Assembly (NCBI RefSeq): GCF_004216905.1
Contig: NZ_SGXJ01000005.1
Coordinates: 186,001 to 250,000, forward strand
Source: Kribbella sp. VKM Ac-2569
GTDB lineage: Bacteria; Actinomycetota; Actinomycetes; Propionibacteriales; Kribbellaceae
Direction: 5' to 3'
DNA length: 64,000 nucleotides
Numbering within the stretch: the stretch's first letter is position 1; each line of letters starts with the position of its first letter. Under the pieces are notes generated by a model, which was not told where the DNA came from, did no database searches, and was given only the letters and a program-made list of their open reading frames with translations. The translations under genes and the position numbers were made by a program. Shown here piece after piece: positions 33,413 to 41,990 of this stretch.

Positions 33413-35392
33413 ATGGCGACCGACAAGGATCGACCCTGGGTGATGCGGACGTACGCGGGCCACTCGTCCGCGGCGGAGTCCAACACGCTGTTCCGGCGGA
33501 ACCTCGCGAAGGGCCAGACCGGGCTGTCGGTCGCGTTCGACCTGCCGACCCAGACCGGGTACGACGCGGACCACCCGCTCGCGAAGGGTGAGGTCGGGAA
33601 GGTCGGCGTACCGGTCGCGCACCTGGGCGACGTACGGGCGTTGTTCGACCAGATCCCGCTCGCGCAGATGAACACGTCGATGACGATCAACGCGACCGCG
33701 ATGTGGCTGCTCGCGCTCTACCAGGTGGCCGCGCAGGAGCAGGGTGCACTGCCGGACGAGCTGACCGGGACCACGCAGAACGACATCGTCAAGGAGTACC
33801 TGTCGCGCGGGACGTACGCGTTCCCGCCGGACGCGTCGCTGCGGCTGACGACCGACCTGATCGCGTACACGGTCGCCACCATGCCGAAGTGGAACCCGAT
33901 CAACATCTGCAGCTACCACCTGCAGGAGGCCGGCGCGACGCCCGTGCAGGAGCTGGCGTTCGCACTGTCGACGGCGATCGCCGTACTCGACCGGGTGCGG
34001 GACGGCGGGCAGGTCGCGCCGGAGCGGTTCGGAGACGTGGTGCAGCGGATCTCGTTCTTCGTGAACGCCGGTGTGCGGTTCATCGAGGAGACGTGCAAGA
34101 TGCGTGCGTTCGTCCGGCTCTGGGACGAGCTGACGCTGCAGCGGTACGGCGTGACGGACGCGAAGGCCCGGCGGCTGCGGTACGGCGTACAGGTGAACTC
34201 GCTCGGGTTGACCGAGGCGCAGCCGGAGAACAACGTGCAGCGGATCGTCCTCGAGATGCTCGGGGTCACGCTGTCGAAGAACGCGCGCGCACGGGCGGTC
34301 CAGTTGCCGGCGTGGAACGAGGCGCTCGGGTTGCCTCGACCGTGGGACCAGCAGTGGTCGCTGCGGATGCAGCAAGTGCTGGCGTACGAGTCCGACCTGC
34401 TCGAGTACGACGACATCTTCGACGGGTCGCACGTGATCGAGGCGAAGGTCGACGAACTGGTCGCCGGCGCGCAGGAGGAGATCGACCGCGTGCAGGCGAT
34501 GGGCGGTGCGGTCGCCGCCGTCGAGAGCGGATACCTGAAGCAGGCGCTCGTCGGATCGCATGCCGAGCGGCGGCAGCGGATCGAGTCCGGCGAGCAGATC
34601 GTCGTCGGGGTGAACAAGTTCGAGAACACCGAGCCGTCGCCGCTGACCGCCGACCTCGACACCGCGATCCAGACCGTCGACCCGGCGGCCGAATCGGCTG
34701 CGCTGGAGTCACTGCAGAAGTGGCGCAGCCTTCGCGACGCGTCGGCGGTCGAGGCGGCGCTCGCGAAGCTGCGTGCCGCTGCGAAGACCACCGACAATCT
34801 GATGCCCGTGACGCTCGAGTGCGCTCGCGCCGGCGTGACGACCGGGGAATGGGCCGGCGTACTGCGGGAGATGTACGGCGAGTACCGCGCACCGACCGGT
34901 GTCGCCGGATCCGTCGGGGTATCTGGTGGTGGCGCCGAGATCGCCGCGGTCCGTGAGAAAGTCGCCGCCACGTCCTCCGAGCTGGGCGGGCGCCTCCGCT
35001 TCCTGGTCGGCAAGCCCGGCCTGGACGGCCACTCGAACGGCGCCGAACAGGTCGCGGTCCGCGCCCGCGACGTCGGCTTCGAGGTCATCTACCAAGGCAT
35101 CCGCCTCACCCCCGAGCAGATCGTCGCCGCGGCCGTCGCCGAGGACGTCCACTGTGTCGGCCTCTCGATCCTGTCCGGATCCCACATGGAACTGGTCCCG
35201 CAGGTGGTCGAAGGCCTCCGCGAGGCCGGCCTGGAAGACGTTCCGGTCGTCGTCGGCGGCATCGTCCCCGAAGCCGACGCCAACTCGCTCCGCTCCGCCG
35301 GCGTGGCCGCCGTCTACACCCCCAAGGACTACGACCTCACCGGCATGATGTCCGACGTCGTCGACGTGATACGCCACGCCAACAAGTTGTAG
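33413..35392 (+). CDS. meaA: Adenosylcobalamin-dependent acyl-CoA mutase, MeaA / ethylmalonyl-CoA mutase type
   Basis: A 659-residue single-chain mutase starting at ATG 33413 (MATDKDRPWVMRTYAGHSSA). The N-terminal barrel has GQTGLSVAFDLPTQTGYD and NTSMTINATAMWLLALYQ. The C-terminal B12 domain has GKPGLDGHSNGAEQ with the DxH pair at about 537/539, then SILSGSH and VVGGIVPE. The overall pattern matches Streptomyces MeaA and ethylmalonyl-CoA mutase rather than the paired MutA/MutB subunits. It interconverts ethylmalonyl-CoA and methylsuccinyl-CoA, or a related pair. Its cofactor can be supplied by the adenosyltransferase at 28888. The ethylmalonyl versus methylmalonyl preference is not certain. 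Confidence 0.9.
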   Translation: MATDKDRPWVMRTYAGHSSAAESNTLFRRNLAKGQTGLSVAFDLPTQTGYDADHPLAKGEVGKVGVPVAHLGDVRALFDQIPLAQMNTSMTINATAMWLLALYQVAAQEQGALPDELTGTTQNDIVKEYLSRGTYAFPPDASLRLTTDLIAYTVATMPKWNPINICSYHLQEAGATPVQELAFALSTAIAVLDRVRDGGQVAPERFGDVVQRISFFVNAGVRFIEETCKMRAFVRLWDELTLQRYGVTDAKARRLRYGVQVNSLGLTEAQPENNVQRIVLEMLGVTLSKNARARAVQLPAWNEALGLPRPWDQQWSLRMQQVLAYESDLLEYDDIFDGSHVIEAKVDELVAGAQEEIDRVQAMGGAVAAVESGYLKQALVGSHAERRQRIESGEQIVVGVNKFENTEPSPLTADLDTAIQTVDPAAESAALESLQKWRSLRDASAVEAALAKLRAAAKTTDNLMPVTLECARAGVTTGEWAGVLREMYGEYRAPTGVAGSVGVSGGGAEIAAVREKVAATSSELGGRLRFLVGKPGLDGHSNGAEQVAVRARDVGFEVIYQGIRLTPEQIVAAAVAEDVHCVGLSILSGSHMELVPQVVEGLREAGLEDVPVVVGGIVPEADANSLRSAGVAAVYTPKDYDLTGMMSDVVDVIRHANKL

Positions 35393-35411
35393 GGCGTGGT
35401 AGAAGGAATGC

Positions 35412-36230
35412 ATGACCGCTAATACTCGGCAGCTGTCCAATGGAACTGAGATCCCGGTGCTTGGGCTGGGGGTCTGGCAGGTGGATGACGGGGCGGAGTG
35501 CGAGCGCGCCGTCACCTGGGCGCTCGAGGCCGGCTACCGGCTGATCGACACCGCGCAGGCCTACCGGAACGAGGCCAGTGTCGGGAAGGCGATCCGGGAG
35601 AGCGGGGTGCCGCGCGAAGAGATCTTCCTGACGACGAAGTTCTACCCGGGCGGGAAGGACGCGCGGGTCGAGGCGGAGAAGAGCCTCGAGCGGCTCGGGA
35701 CCGACTACCTCGACCTCTACCTGATCCACTGGCCGCAGGGCGGGCCGACCTGGGCCTGGCCGGCCATGGAAGCGGCCGTGGACGCTGGCCTCACCAAGGG
35801 CATCGGCATCTCCAACTTCAGTGCCGCCGAGCTGCAGGAACTGGGCAAGATCGCCCGCATTCAGCCGGCCGCGAACCAGATCCAGTTCAGCCCGTTCGAG
35901 TACCGCAAGGACCTCGTCGAGGCCTGCGAGGAGGCGGATGTCGTCGCGCAGGCGTACAGCCCGCTCGGCACCGGCCGCCACCTCGGCGACCCGGTGATCG
36001 CCCGGATCGCCGAAGCCACCGACCACACTCCCGCGCAGGTCCTGATCCGCTGGGCGATCCAGAAAGGCCTCTCGGTCATCCCGAAGTCCATCCACCAGGA
36101 CCGCATCGTCGAGAACTTCAACGTCTTCGACTTCGAGCTGGACGACGCGGCGGTCGCCGACCTCGACGCGCTCGACACCACGAACCTGACCGCGGACGCC
36201 CTGTCCCAGAGCGGCAAGTGGTGGTCCTGA
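35412..36230 (+). CDS. Aldo/keto reductase (AKR family)
   Basis: A 272-residue NADPH-dependent TIM-barrel reductase. The catalytic tetrad is present: Asp46 and Tyr51 (DTAQAYRNE), Lys76 (TTKFYPG) and His106 (LIHWPQG). The phosphate-binding IPKSIHQDRIVEN turn is near residue 222. RBS AGAAGGA precedes ATG 35412, 19 bases after the mutase stop, so the two may be co-transcribed. It resembles 2,5-diketo-D-gluconate reductase-type AKRs, but the substrate is unknown. Confidence 0.94.
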   Translation: MTANTRQLSNGTEIPVLGLGVWQVDDGAECERAVTWALEAGYRLIDTAQAYRNEASVGKAIRESGVPREEIFLTTKFYPGGKDARVEAEKSLERLGTDYLDLYLIHWPQGGPTWAWPAMEAAVDAGLTKGIGISNFSAAELQELGKIARIQPAANQIQFSPFEYRKDLVEACEEADVVAQAYSPLGTGRHLGDPVIARIAEATDHTPAQVLIRWAIQKGLSVIPKSIHQDRIVENFNVFDFELDDAAVADLDALDTTNLTADALSQSGKWWS

Positions 36231-36242
36231 TCACGGCACGCC

Positions 36243-39032
36243 TCAGACGAGCAAGCTCCTGCTCTTCGCCATCTTCTCCCTGAAGGCGCGCCACTTCGTC
36301 TCCGGCACTTCGGGCGGGCCGGGGAGGAGCTTGCGTACGACGGTGGCGCCGGGAGCCCACGCGGCGCCGGGCAGGGTCCCCAGCACGTCGGCGTACACCG
36401 ACCGGAGGACCTCGGCCTGCGCGGCCCAAGAGAACCGGTGCTGCAGTTCGGGGTCGTCGGCGATGCGCTGGGCGATCCGGTCGCGGTCGGCCAGCACCGT
36501 CCGGACTGCCAGCACGAGGCCGTCGACGTCGCCCGCGGGGTAGACCGCGCCGAGGTCGAGCTCCTTCACCAGGTCGGCCTGCGCCGGGGTGTCGCTGGTG
36601 ATGATGGGCAGCCCCGCGCCGATGTACTCGCAGAACTTGTTCGTCACCGCGATGTCGTGGTTCGGCGCGTGCAGCAGCGGGCTGAGGCCGATGGTGGCCG
36701 AGCGCAGGTACAGCGGCACGACCTCGGCAGCGACGAACGGCGCCAGGTGCACGCGGTCGGCCACGCCCAGTTCGACGGCACGGGCCTCCAGTTCCACGGT
36801 GACGGAGTTGGGCCGCGCGACGATCGCGAGGTGTACGCCGGGCAGTTGGGTCAGCGCCTCGACAGCCGTCCCGACGCCGCGGGCACGGTTGACGCCGCCG
36901 CCGTACACCAAAAGCGGTACGTCTTCGGGCAGCCGCAGCTGCTCGCGCAGACCGATGACCTCGGCGTCCTCGGGCGGCTCGACCGGCGCATTGAGCACGA
37001 CGTCGGGCAGGCTCGCCAGCTTGTGGTCGCGCTTCAGCCATTGCGCCAGCGGCTCGGACACCGTGATGACGCGGTCGGCGTCGCGGATGAACTCGCGCTC
37101 GAGATCGCTGTACGCCGCGACTCGCCGCGGAGCCACCACCGGCACACCCGGGATGTACTCGTGGGCGTCGTAGATGATCTTGATCGTCCGCCCGTCGAGG
37201 GCTGCCCGGTGCGCCGCGCGCGCCGCGATGCCGAGCATGAACACGTCGTGCACGTGGATGACCTCGATCAGGAGGCGGTCGAGCAGCGGGCCCAGCGTCA
37301 GCTCCTGGTCGACCAGCTCGGGCATCACCCGGCGCCAGCGGCCCGACGGCAAGTAGCGATAGAGCCTGAGCATCCGCTCGCGCCGCTTGCCGATGCCCAG
37401 GTCGGTGATGTCGACGGCGCGCTTGGTACGCCGGAACGAGTACGCGCGGGCCTGCAGGATCGCGCGGTGCAGTCGCAGGGACCGCCAGCGCATCGCCCGC
37501 TGCAGCCGATCGAGGAAGGACCGCTTGGGCCCGGACTCGCCGCCGGCGCGCTCATGGTCACGGCGGTCGCGGCCGCGGTCGCCGCGCAGCTCGCGACTCG
37601 CGTACTGCCAACGGCCGTAGGCCAGCATGTACTCGGCCTCGGTCCTGAACCACGGCCTCAGGTTGGTCTTGAGGTTGGCCAGCCGCTTGCGCCACCCCGT
37701 CAACAGCACCTTCGACGGGATGACCGGGCACAACACCTGCACTTTGCCGAAGTAGCGGAGGCCCCTGAAGCGGCGTCCGGGGAGGCCGATGCAGGTGACG
37801 TCGAGGTCCCAGTTGGCCACCGTCTGCGCGTACTTGAGCACGCGGGCGTCGACGACGATGTCGTTGCCGGCCATCATCACGACCTTCGGCCGGATCCACG
37901 ACGGCTTCCAGTCGACCGGCACTGGACTTGATTGGCTCGACTGCTCGACAAGCGCGGCCAGCGCGTCGGCCGACCAGCTGCCGTCGTGCACCAGCTCGAC
38001 GAAGTCCGGTCCGCGCGCGGCGATCTCGCGGCCGCGCTCCGGGTGCGCGATCAGGTCGAGCACGACCTGCTCGACGGTGTCGGGGGTCGCGTCCACGATG
38101 GGCAGGTCGAGCCCGGTGTCCGCGGTCACGCGATCCCGGACGTCCTGAGCGATGTGCCCCACCACGATGCGGCCCGCCGCCATGGCCTCGCACGCGGCGA
38201 CGCCGTAGCTGCCGATGCGGAACTGGTCGAGGACGATATCGGCGTCGCGGTAGACGGCCGGCATGTCCGCCGGGTCGACACCCTCGACGCGGCGATAGGT
38301 GATCAGGCCCCGCTCGGCCAGGCTCTCCATGATCGGGTCGATCAGCTCGGAACCCTTCATGGCCGACTTGCTCGGCGCGTGCGCCACGACCGGCTTCTTG
38401 TGCTCGAGCACGGGGGAGTCGCTGCGCCAGGTGTCGGGGTCGACGATCACCGGGCACCAGACCGCGTTGGGGACGTAGTCGAGGAGGTCGGGCGTGGAGA
38501 CGTACACGCGGCCCGGGTACGACGTGAACAGCTCGACGGCACGGGTGGAATTGCGTTCGAGCAGCTCGACGGTCTCGTCGTCGAGGTCGGGGAACGGTGA
38601 CCACGGCTCGGTCTCCGCGTGCCGGCTGGGAATGCGCACGTCGGAACCGTGGGCGATGAGCCCCACCTGCAGACCCTTGGCGAGCAGGTGCGGGATCTCG
38701 AAGGACCCGTCCGGTCCGTGCAAGGGACCGAAGATCGGCCTGGCCGCCTCGAGCAGCACGTGCGTGTAGTTGCGCACGACATGGTTGTAGAAGTTCAGCC
38801 GCCACCGAGGATTGCGCCGGTACGTGCGCGCCGGCACGCCGTAGTCGACCTTGTAGTCGAGCACTCCCTTGAAGAAGGCGAACGAGGTCGCCTTCGTGGC
38901 GGGCACCCGCTCCTCGAGCGCGCGGGCCCACCGAGTGCCCTGACCCGCGAAGTTGGCCGGACCAACGAGCAGCCGGACGGGTGCGTCGAGCCGCGCCGGC
39001 ATTCCGTCGCGCGGGTCCGAGTTCCGATCCAC
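36243..39032 (-). CDS. Large two-domain glycosyltransferase
   Basis: A 929-residue cytoplasmic protein with two glycosyltransferase halves. The N-terminal half (about 15-365) has LLVGPANFAGQGTRWARALE and a late YRDADIVLDQFRIGSYGVAACEAMA-type donor site (IVLDQFRIGSYGVAACE), typical of GT4. The C-terminal half (about 385-900) has VVMMAGNDIVVDARVLKYAQ, a DAHEYIPG motif and YGGGVNRARGVGTAVEAL. A basic, low-complexity stretch near residues 490-530 links the parts. It may add two sugars in surface polysaccharide assembly. No polymerase or flippase lies beside it. It is convergent with the AKR gene, with a 12-base gap. Confidence 0.87.
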   Translation of the reverse strand: MDRNSDPRDGMPARLDAPVRLLVGPANFAGQGTRWARALEERVPATKATSFAFFKGVLDYKVDYGVPARTYRRNPRWRLNFYNHVVRNYTHVLLEAARPIFGPLHGPDGSFEIPHLLAKGLQVGLIAHGSDVRIPSRHAETEPWSPFPDLDDETVELLERNSTRAVELFTSYPGRVYVSTPDLLDYVPNAVWCPVIVDPDTWRSDSPVLEHKKPVVAHAPSKSAMKGSELIDPIMESLAERGLITYRRVEGVDPADMPAVYRDADIVLDQFRIGSYGVAACEAMAAGRIVVGHIAQDVRDRVTADTGLDLPIVDATPDTVEQVVLDLIAHPERGREIAARGPDFVELVHDGSWSADALAALVEQSSQSSPVPVDWKPSWIRPKVVMMAGNDIVVDARVLKYAQTVANWDLDVTCIGLPGRRFRGLRYFGKVQVLCPVIPSKVLLTGWRKRLANLKTNLRPWFRTEAEYMLAYGRWQYASRELRGDRGRDRRDHERAGGESGPKRSFLDRLQRAMRWRSLRLHRAILQARAYSFRRTKRAVDITDLGIGKRRERMLRLYRYLPSGRWRRVMPELVDQELTLGPLLDRLLIEVIHVHDVFMLGIAARAAHRAALDGRTIKIIYDAHEYIPGVPVVAPRRVAAYSDLEREFIRDADRVITVSEPLAQWLKRDHKLASLPDVVLNAPVEPPEDAEVIGLREQLRLPEDVPLLVYGGGVNRARGVGTAVEALTQLPGVHLAIVARPNSVTVELEARAVELGVADRVHLAPFVAAEVVPLYLRSATIGLSPLLHAPNHDIAVTNKFCEYIGAGLPIITSDTPAQADLVKELDLGAVYPAGDVDGLVLAVRTVLADRDRIAQRIADDPELQHRFSWAAQAEVLRSVYADVLGTLPGAAWAPGATVVRKLLPGPPEVPETKWRAFREKMAKSRSLLV

Positions 39033-39066
39033 AGTGTCTTCCCCCCACCAGATCGCCTGTCCAGTC

Positions 39067-39095
39067 TTGACTTTTAAGGACTAGACCGGTATTAG
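39067..39095 (+). promoter_or_regulatory. Sigma-70-like promoter pointing right, without a clear gene
   Basis: TTGACT (39067-39072), a 17-base spacer, then TATTAG (39090-39095). It reads away from the GT gene into a gap between two leftward genes. A 14-codon open frame starts at ATG 39110 and ends with TAG, covering the hairpin below. It could drive a small RNA or leader, or be chance in an AT-richer patch. Confidence 0.3.
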
Positions 39096-39129
39096 GACAG
39101 ACCACTCCCATGGCCTGTGCGGTTGTTCC

Positions 39130-39145
39130 GAGTCCCCCCGGACTC
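39130..39145. terminator. Small hairpin downstream of the MFS gene
   Basis: GAGTCC-CCCC-GGACTC is a perfect 6-base-arm hairpin about 50 bases past the MFS stop on the minus strand. With no U-tract it is only a candidate terminator. Confidence 0.4.
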
Positions 39146-39196
39146 AACCTATAGATGCAGTGGGACTCTCAGTTGGTTGCCAGGAATGCCCATTTG

Positions 39197-40048
39197 TTAC
39201 CGAAGGGCACCGCTGTAGCGCAGGAGGGCGGGCGTCCAGAGGCCGAGGGTGGCGACGGCGGCGACCAGGAGTACGGCGCTCACGAGCGTGGTGATGCCGA
39301 CGCCGTAGTGCTCGGCGAAGGCGCCGATGGCCAGGGAGGCGATGGGCATGATGCCGATCGCCAACTCCTGCACGCCCAGGGCGCGGCCGTGCAGAGACTC
39401 GTCGGTGGTCATCAGGAGCAGCGTCGTCTGCAGTACGCCGAACGCCGCGCTCATCACCCCGATCGCGGTCATCAGCACGAACGACACCACCGTGTCGTGG
39501 GACAGCGCGAACAGGGACCACAGCGTGCCCCAGATCGCCGTACCCACCACGAACATGCCGCCCTTGAACCGGAAGTCGCCGAGCCAGGCGATCACCAGCG
39601 AACCGGTCAGCCCGCCGACGCCGGCGCAGGTCAGCATCCATCCCAGTCCGGCCGCGTTCAGCCCTAGCGACGGCGACTGCGCGAGCCCGATCGCCAGCCC
39701 GCCGACCACGAGCACCCAGTACGACGCCTTGCCGAGCGACGCCGGCGTGGCAACGGCACTGACCGCCACCAGCGCCCACGACGCCGCGACGATCAGCAGG
39801 CGCACCCGGTTGTGCCGGTCCGCGAAGGCACCCCCGAACGGACCGAGCAGCAACGGAGCCAACCGCACCGCCGTGTAGACGGCGACCAGGAAGTCAGAGT
39901 GCGTGGCCTCCCAGGCGAGCCACCCGAGCACGAGCGTCTGCGTCCACACGCCACCGAAGAAGAACAGGTTCGAGAACCAGAACAGCCGGAACGCCCGGTT
40001 GTCCCGGAGCGAGCCCAGCGTCCGCCCGACAGCAGTGCCGGTACTCAC
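39197..40048 (-). CDS. MFS transporter with an apparent internal deletion
   Basis: A 283-residue membrane protein; full MFS members have 400-420. Residues 15-122 cover helices 1-4 (RDNRAFRLFWFSN, the inter-helix motif GPFGGAFADRHNRVRLL at 69-85, and YWVLVVGGLAIGLAQ). At about residue 124 (near 39680) the sequence jumps to SPSLGLNAAGLGWMLTCAGV, which normally begins helix 8 of the second half. About 120 residues, covering helices 5-7 and the central loop, are missing without a frameshift. It starts at GTG 40048, overlapping the amidohydrolase stop. It may be a non-functional remnant, or a shortened protein still coupled to its neighbour. Confidence 0.75.
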   Translation of the reverse strand: MSTGTAVGRTLGSLRDNRAFRLFWFSNLFFFGGVWTQTLVLGWLAWEATHSDFLVAVYTAVRLAPLLLGPFGGAFADRHNRVRLLIVAASWALVAVSAVATPASLGKASYWVLVVGGLAIGLAQSPSLGLNAAGLGWMLTCAGVGGLTGSLVIAWLGDFRFKGGMFVVGTAIWGTLWSLFALSHDTVVSFVLMTAIGVMSAAFGVLQTTLLLMTTDESLHGRALGVQELAIGIMPIASLAIGAFAEHYGVGITTLVSAVLLVAAVATLGLWTPALLRYSGALR

Positions 40049-41244
40049 ACCTGGAGTTCGCCGTCGCGGACGACGACCTGCCCGCCGGCGATCACGTACT
40101 CACGACGCGGTGCGCGGACCAGCACGTCCGGCGCGTTCTCGGCGTCGAGGAGCACGATGTCGGCGCGAGCGCCCACGGTGAGGCCGTGGTTCTCGCGGTG
40201 CACGAAGGAGGCGCCGTACGTCGTCGCGAGCTCGACCGCGTACGTCAGGTCCTCGTCAGTGCGGAGCCCGTGCAGCCGCGCGAACCCGCGGGCGATCTGC
40301 AGCAGGTCACCATCGCCGTACGGCGACCAGAGGTCGCGGATGCCGTCGGTGCCGAGACCGATCGGGACGCCCGCCGCGCGCATCTCGCGGAACGGCAGCG
40401 GTGCCGAGGTGGCCGGAGCGACCGTGGTCCAGGAGATCCCGGCCTCGCCGAGTTGGTCTACCATTTCGCTCTGTCGCGCCGGGGCCAGCTCGCCGAGGGC
40501 GAACCCGTGCGACACGTTCACCTTGCCCTGCAGGCCGGCCTGCACGGTTCGCTCGGCGATCAGTTCGTACTGGAACGCGCCGAGATCGCCGTGGTCGTGC
40601 AGGTGCAGGTCGATCCCGACCCCGCGTCGGGCCGCGATCTCGAACAGCGCGTCCAGCTGGCCGACCGGGTCGCGGTCGATCGTCGCCGGGTCAAGCCCGC
40701 CGATGCTCGTCGCCCCTTCGGCCGCGGCCTTGTCGAGCAGGTCGAGTACGCCGGGCCGCCGGAGTACGCCGTCCTGCGGGAACGCGACGATCTCCACGTC
40801 GATAGCGCCGCCCAGCGCCGCCGCGGCCTCGAGAACGTTCGCGATGCCACGTAGTTCGACGCCGAGGTCGACGTCGACGTGTGTGCGTGTCGCCGTCGTA
40901 CCGTGCCGGAGGAACTCACGCAGCACGGCCTTCGCCCCGTCCACGCTCGGGATGCCGTACTTGTCCCGCTCGGCGCGCTCGTGGGCGATCCGGCCCTGCG
41001 TGGTCGGCTGGCCGCCGTACGACACCCACGGCTGGCCCCACCAGCTCTTGTCGACGTGCGCGTGCGCGTTGACGAACCCCGGAAGCGCCAGCAGCCCGCG
41101 CCCGTCGATGCGCTGCTCGGTCTCCGTGCTGCTGTCTGTGCTGTTCCCGGCGGGAGAGAGGTCCGAGATCAGGCCGTCGATGATCGTCACGTCGACCGCG
41201 TCGCCGCCCCAAGGGCGCACGTCAGCAAGCAGCAAAGAGGTCAT
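40045..41244 (-). CDS. Cytosine-deaminase-like amidohydrolase
   Basis: A 399-residue metal-dependent hydrolase of the cytosine deaminase/CodA-like group. Metal and catalytic motifs: HAHVDK (His61, His63), DLHLHDHGD (about 206-214), VSHGFALG (about 238-245) and GTDGIRDLWSPYGDGD near residue 310, which is characteristic of CodA. A beta-sandwich wraps the barrel at both ends. Substrate is likely an N-heterocycle. The operator at 41251 lies just upstream, so the GntR gene next door probably controls it. It overlaps the MFS start by four bases, which suggests uptake plus hydrolysis of one compound. Confidence 0.87.
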   Translation of the reverse strand: MTSLLLADVRPWGGDAVDVTIIDGLISDLSPAGNSTDSSTETEQRIDGRGLLALPGFVNAHAHVDKSWWGQPWVSYGGQPTTQGRIAHERAERDKYGIPSVDGAKAVLREFLRHGTTATRTHVDVDLGVELRGIANVLEAAAALGGAIDVEIVAFPQDGVLRRPGVLDLLDKAAAEGATSIGGLDPATIDRDPVGQLDALFEIAARRGVGIDLHLHDHGDLGAFQYELIAERTVQAGLQGKVNVSHGFALGELAPARQSEMVDQLGEAGISWTTVAPATSAPLPFREMRAAGVPIGLGTDGIRDLWSPYGDGDLLQIARGFARLHGLRTDEDLTYAVELATTYGASFVHRENHGLTVGARADIVLLDAENAPDVLVRAPRREYVIAGGQVVVRDGELQV

Positions 41245-41250
41245 GCCGAG

Positions 41251-41264
41251 AATGGTATACCAAA
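41251..41264. promoter_or_regulatory. FCD/GntR operator, site 1
   Basis: AATGGTATACCAAA, with the perfect core TGGTATACCA, lies seven bases upstream of the amidohydrolase start (minus strand). On the minus strand it reads TTTGGTATACCATT, which differs by one base from site 2 in front of the regulator gene. Confidence 0.7.
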
Positions 41265-41277
41265 CTGAGAGGGCTCT

Positions 41278-41916
41278 TCAGTCCATGCCGCGGCTGCTCC
41301 GGAACAGGACGTGCGACTGGGCGAGGTGCTCGGTCGCGAGTCGTTCGGCGGCCGCGACGTCCCGGTTGGCGATCGCGGTGAACAGCTCCAGGTGCTGGCC
41401 GGCGACCGCGATCAGGTCGTCGTGCTGGGTCAGCAGCCAGCGCATCCGGCTGCGCAACGGACGCTCGATCTCGACCAGCAACTCGTTGGACGCCAGCTCG
41501 GTCACGATCTCGTGGAAGTCGGCCGCCTTCCGCCGCGCGACGACGGCGTCCTTGGCCCGCGCCGCGGTCAGTTGCTCGTCCAGAACCGCCCGCAGCCGGT
41601 TGAGTCCTTCCCGGGTACGCCGTTCCGCCGCGAGCCGGAACGTCAGCGGCTCGAACGCCTCCCGGACCTCGGTGAGATCGGCGATGTCGGAGTCGGTGAA
41701 CGTCCGCACCACCGCCCACGAGCGCGGCCGCAACGTCACCAAGCCCTCGCTGACGAGCGCCTTCAGGGCCTCCCGCACCGGCACCCGGCTGACGTCCAGT
41801 GCAGCGGCCAACTCCCGCTCGACGAGCCGCTCACCGGGCCGCCGTACGCCGTCGAGGATCTCGCCCCGCAGCTGCCGCGTGACCCGTTCGGTCTCGGACT
41901 CCCGACTTTCGCTCAT
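41278..41916 (-). CDS. GntR-family regulator with FCD domain
   Basis: A 212-residue regulator. ATG 41916 (MSESRESETERVTRQ) is chosen because GGAGAGGG lies five bases upstream. The winged helix covers about residues 8-75 (LAAALDVSRVPVREALKALVSEG) and an FCD ligand domain follows (about 82-200). It probably represses both itself and the amidohydrolase/MFS pair through the two TTTGGTAT-type operators. Confidence 0.93.
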   Translation of the reverse strand: MSESRESETERVTRQLRGEILDGVRRPGERLVERELAAALDVSRVPVREALKALVSEGLVTLRPRSWAVVRTFTDSDIADLTEVREAFEPLTFRLAAERRTREGLNRLRAVLDEQLTAARAKDAVVARRKAADFHEIVTELASNELLVEIERPLRSRMRWLLTQHDDLIAVAGQHLELFTAIANRDVAAAERLATEHLAQSHVLFRSSRGMD

Positions 41917-41931
41917 CGACCCTCTCCAGCT

Positions 41932-41945
41932 TTTGGTATGCCATT
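41932..41945. promoter_or_regulatory. FCD/GntR operator, site 2
   Basis: TTTGGTATGCCATT, 13 of 14 bases identical to site 1, lies 15 bases upstream of the GntR start codon and just before its Shine-Dalgarno. This is a typical autoregulation position. Confidence 0.7.
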
Positions 41946-41963
41946 CCAAGGATGGCGTACCGA

Positions 41964-41990
41964 CGGCCGGCCGGGCGAATCAGCCGGCCG
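41964..41990. terminator. GC hairpin at the end of the flavin/PNPOx-like gene
   Basis: CGGCCGGC (41964-41971) pairs with GCCGGCCG (41983-41990) across an 11-base loop. The right arm includes the last codons and stop of the leftward PNPOx-like gene. It would separate that gene from the GntR gene that follows. Confidence 0.45.

Noticed and set aside
37558..39147. Minus-strand frame overlapping the large glycosyltransferase in another frame
   Set aside because: The glycosyltransferase frame has donor-site motifs and normal composition. This one is Arg/Ala/Gly noise.
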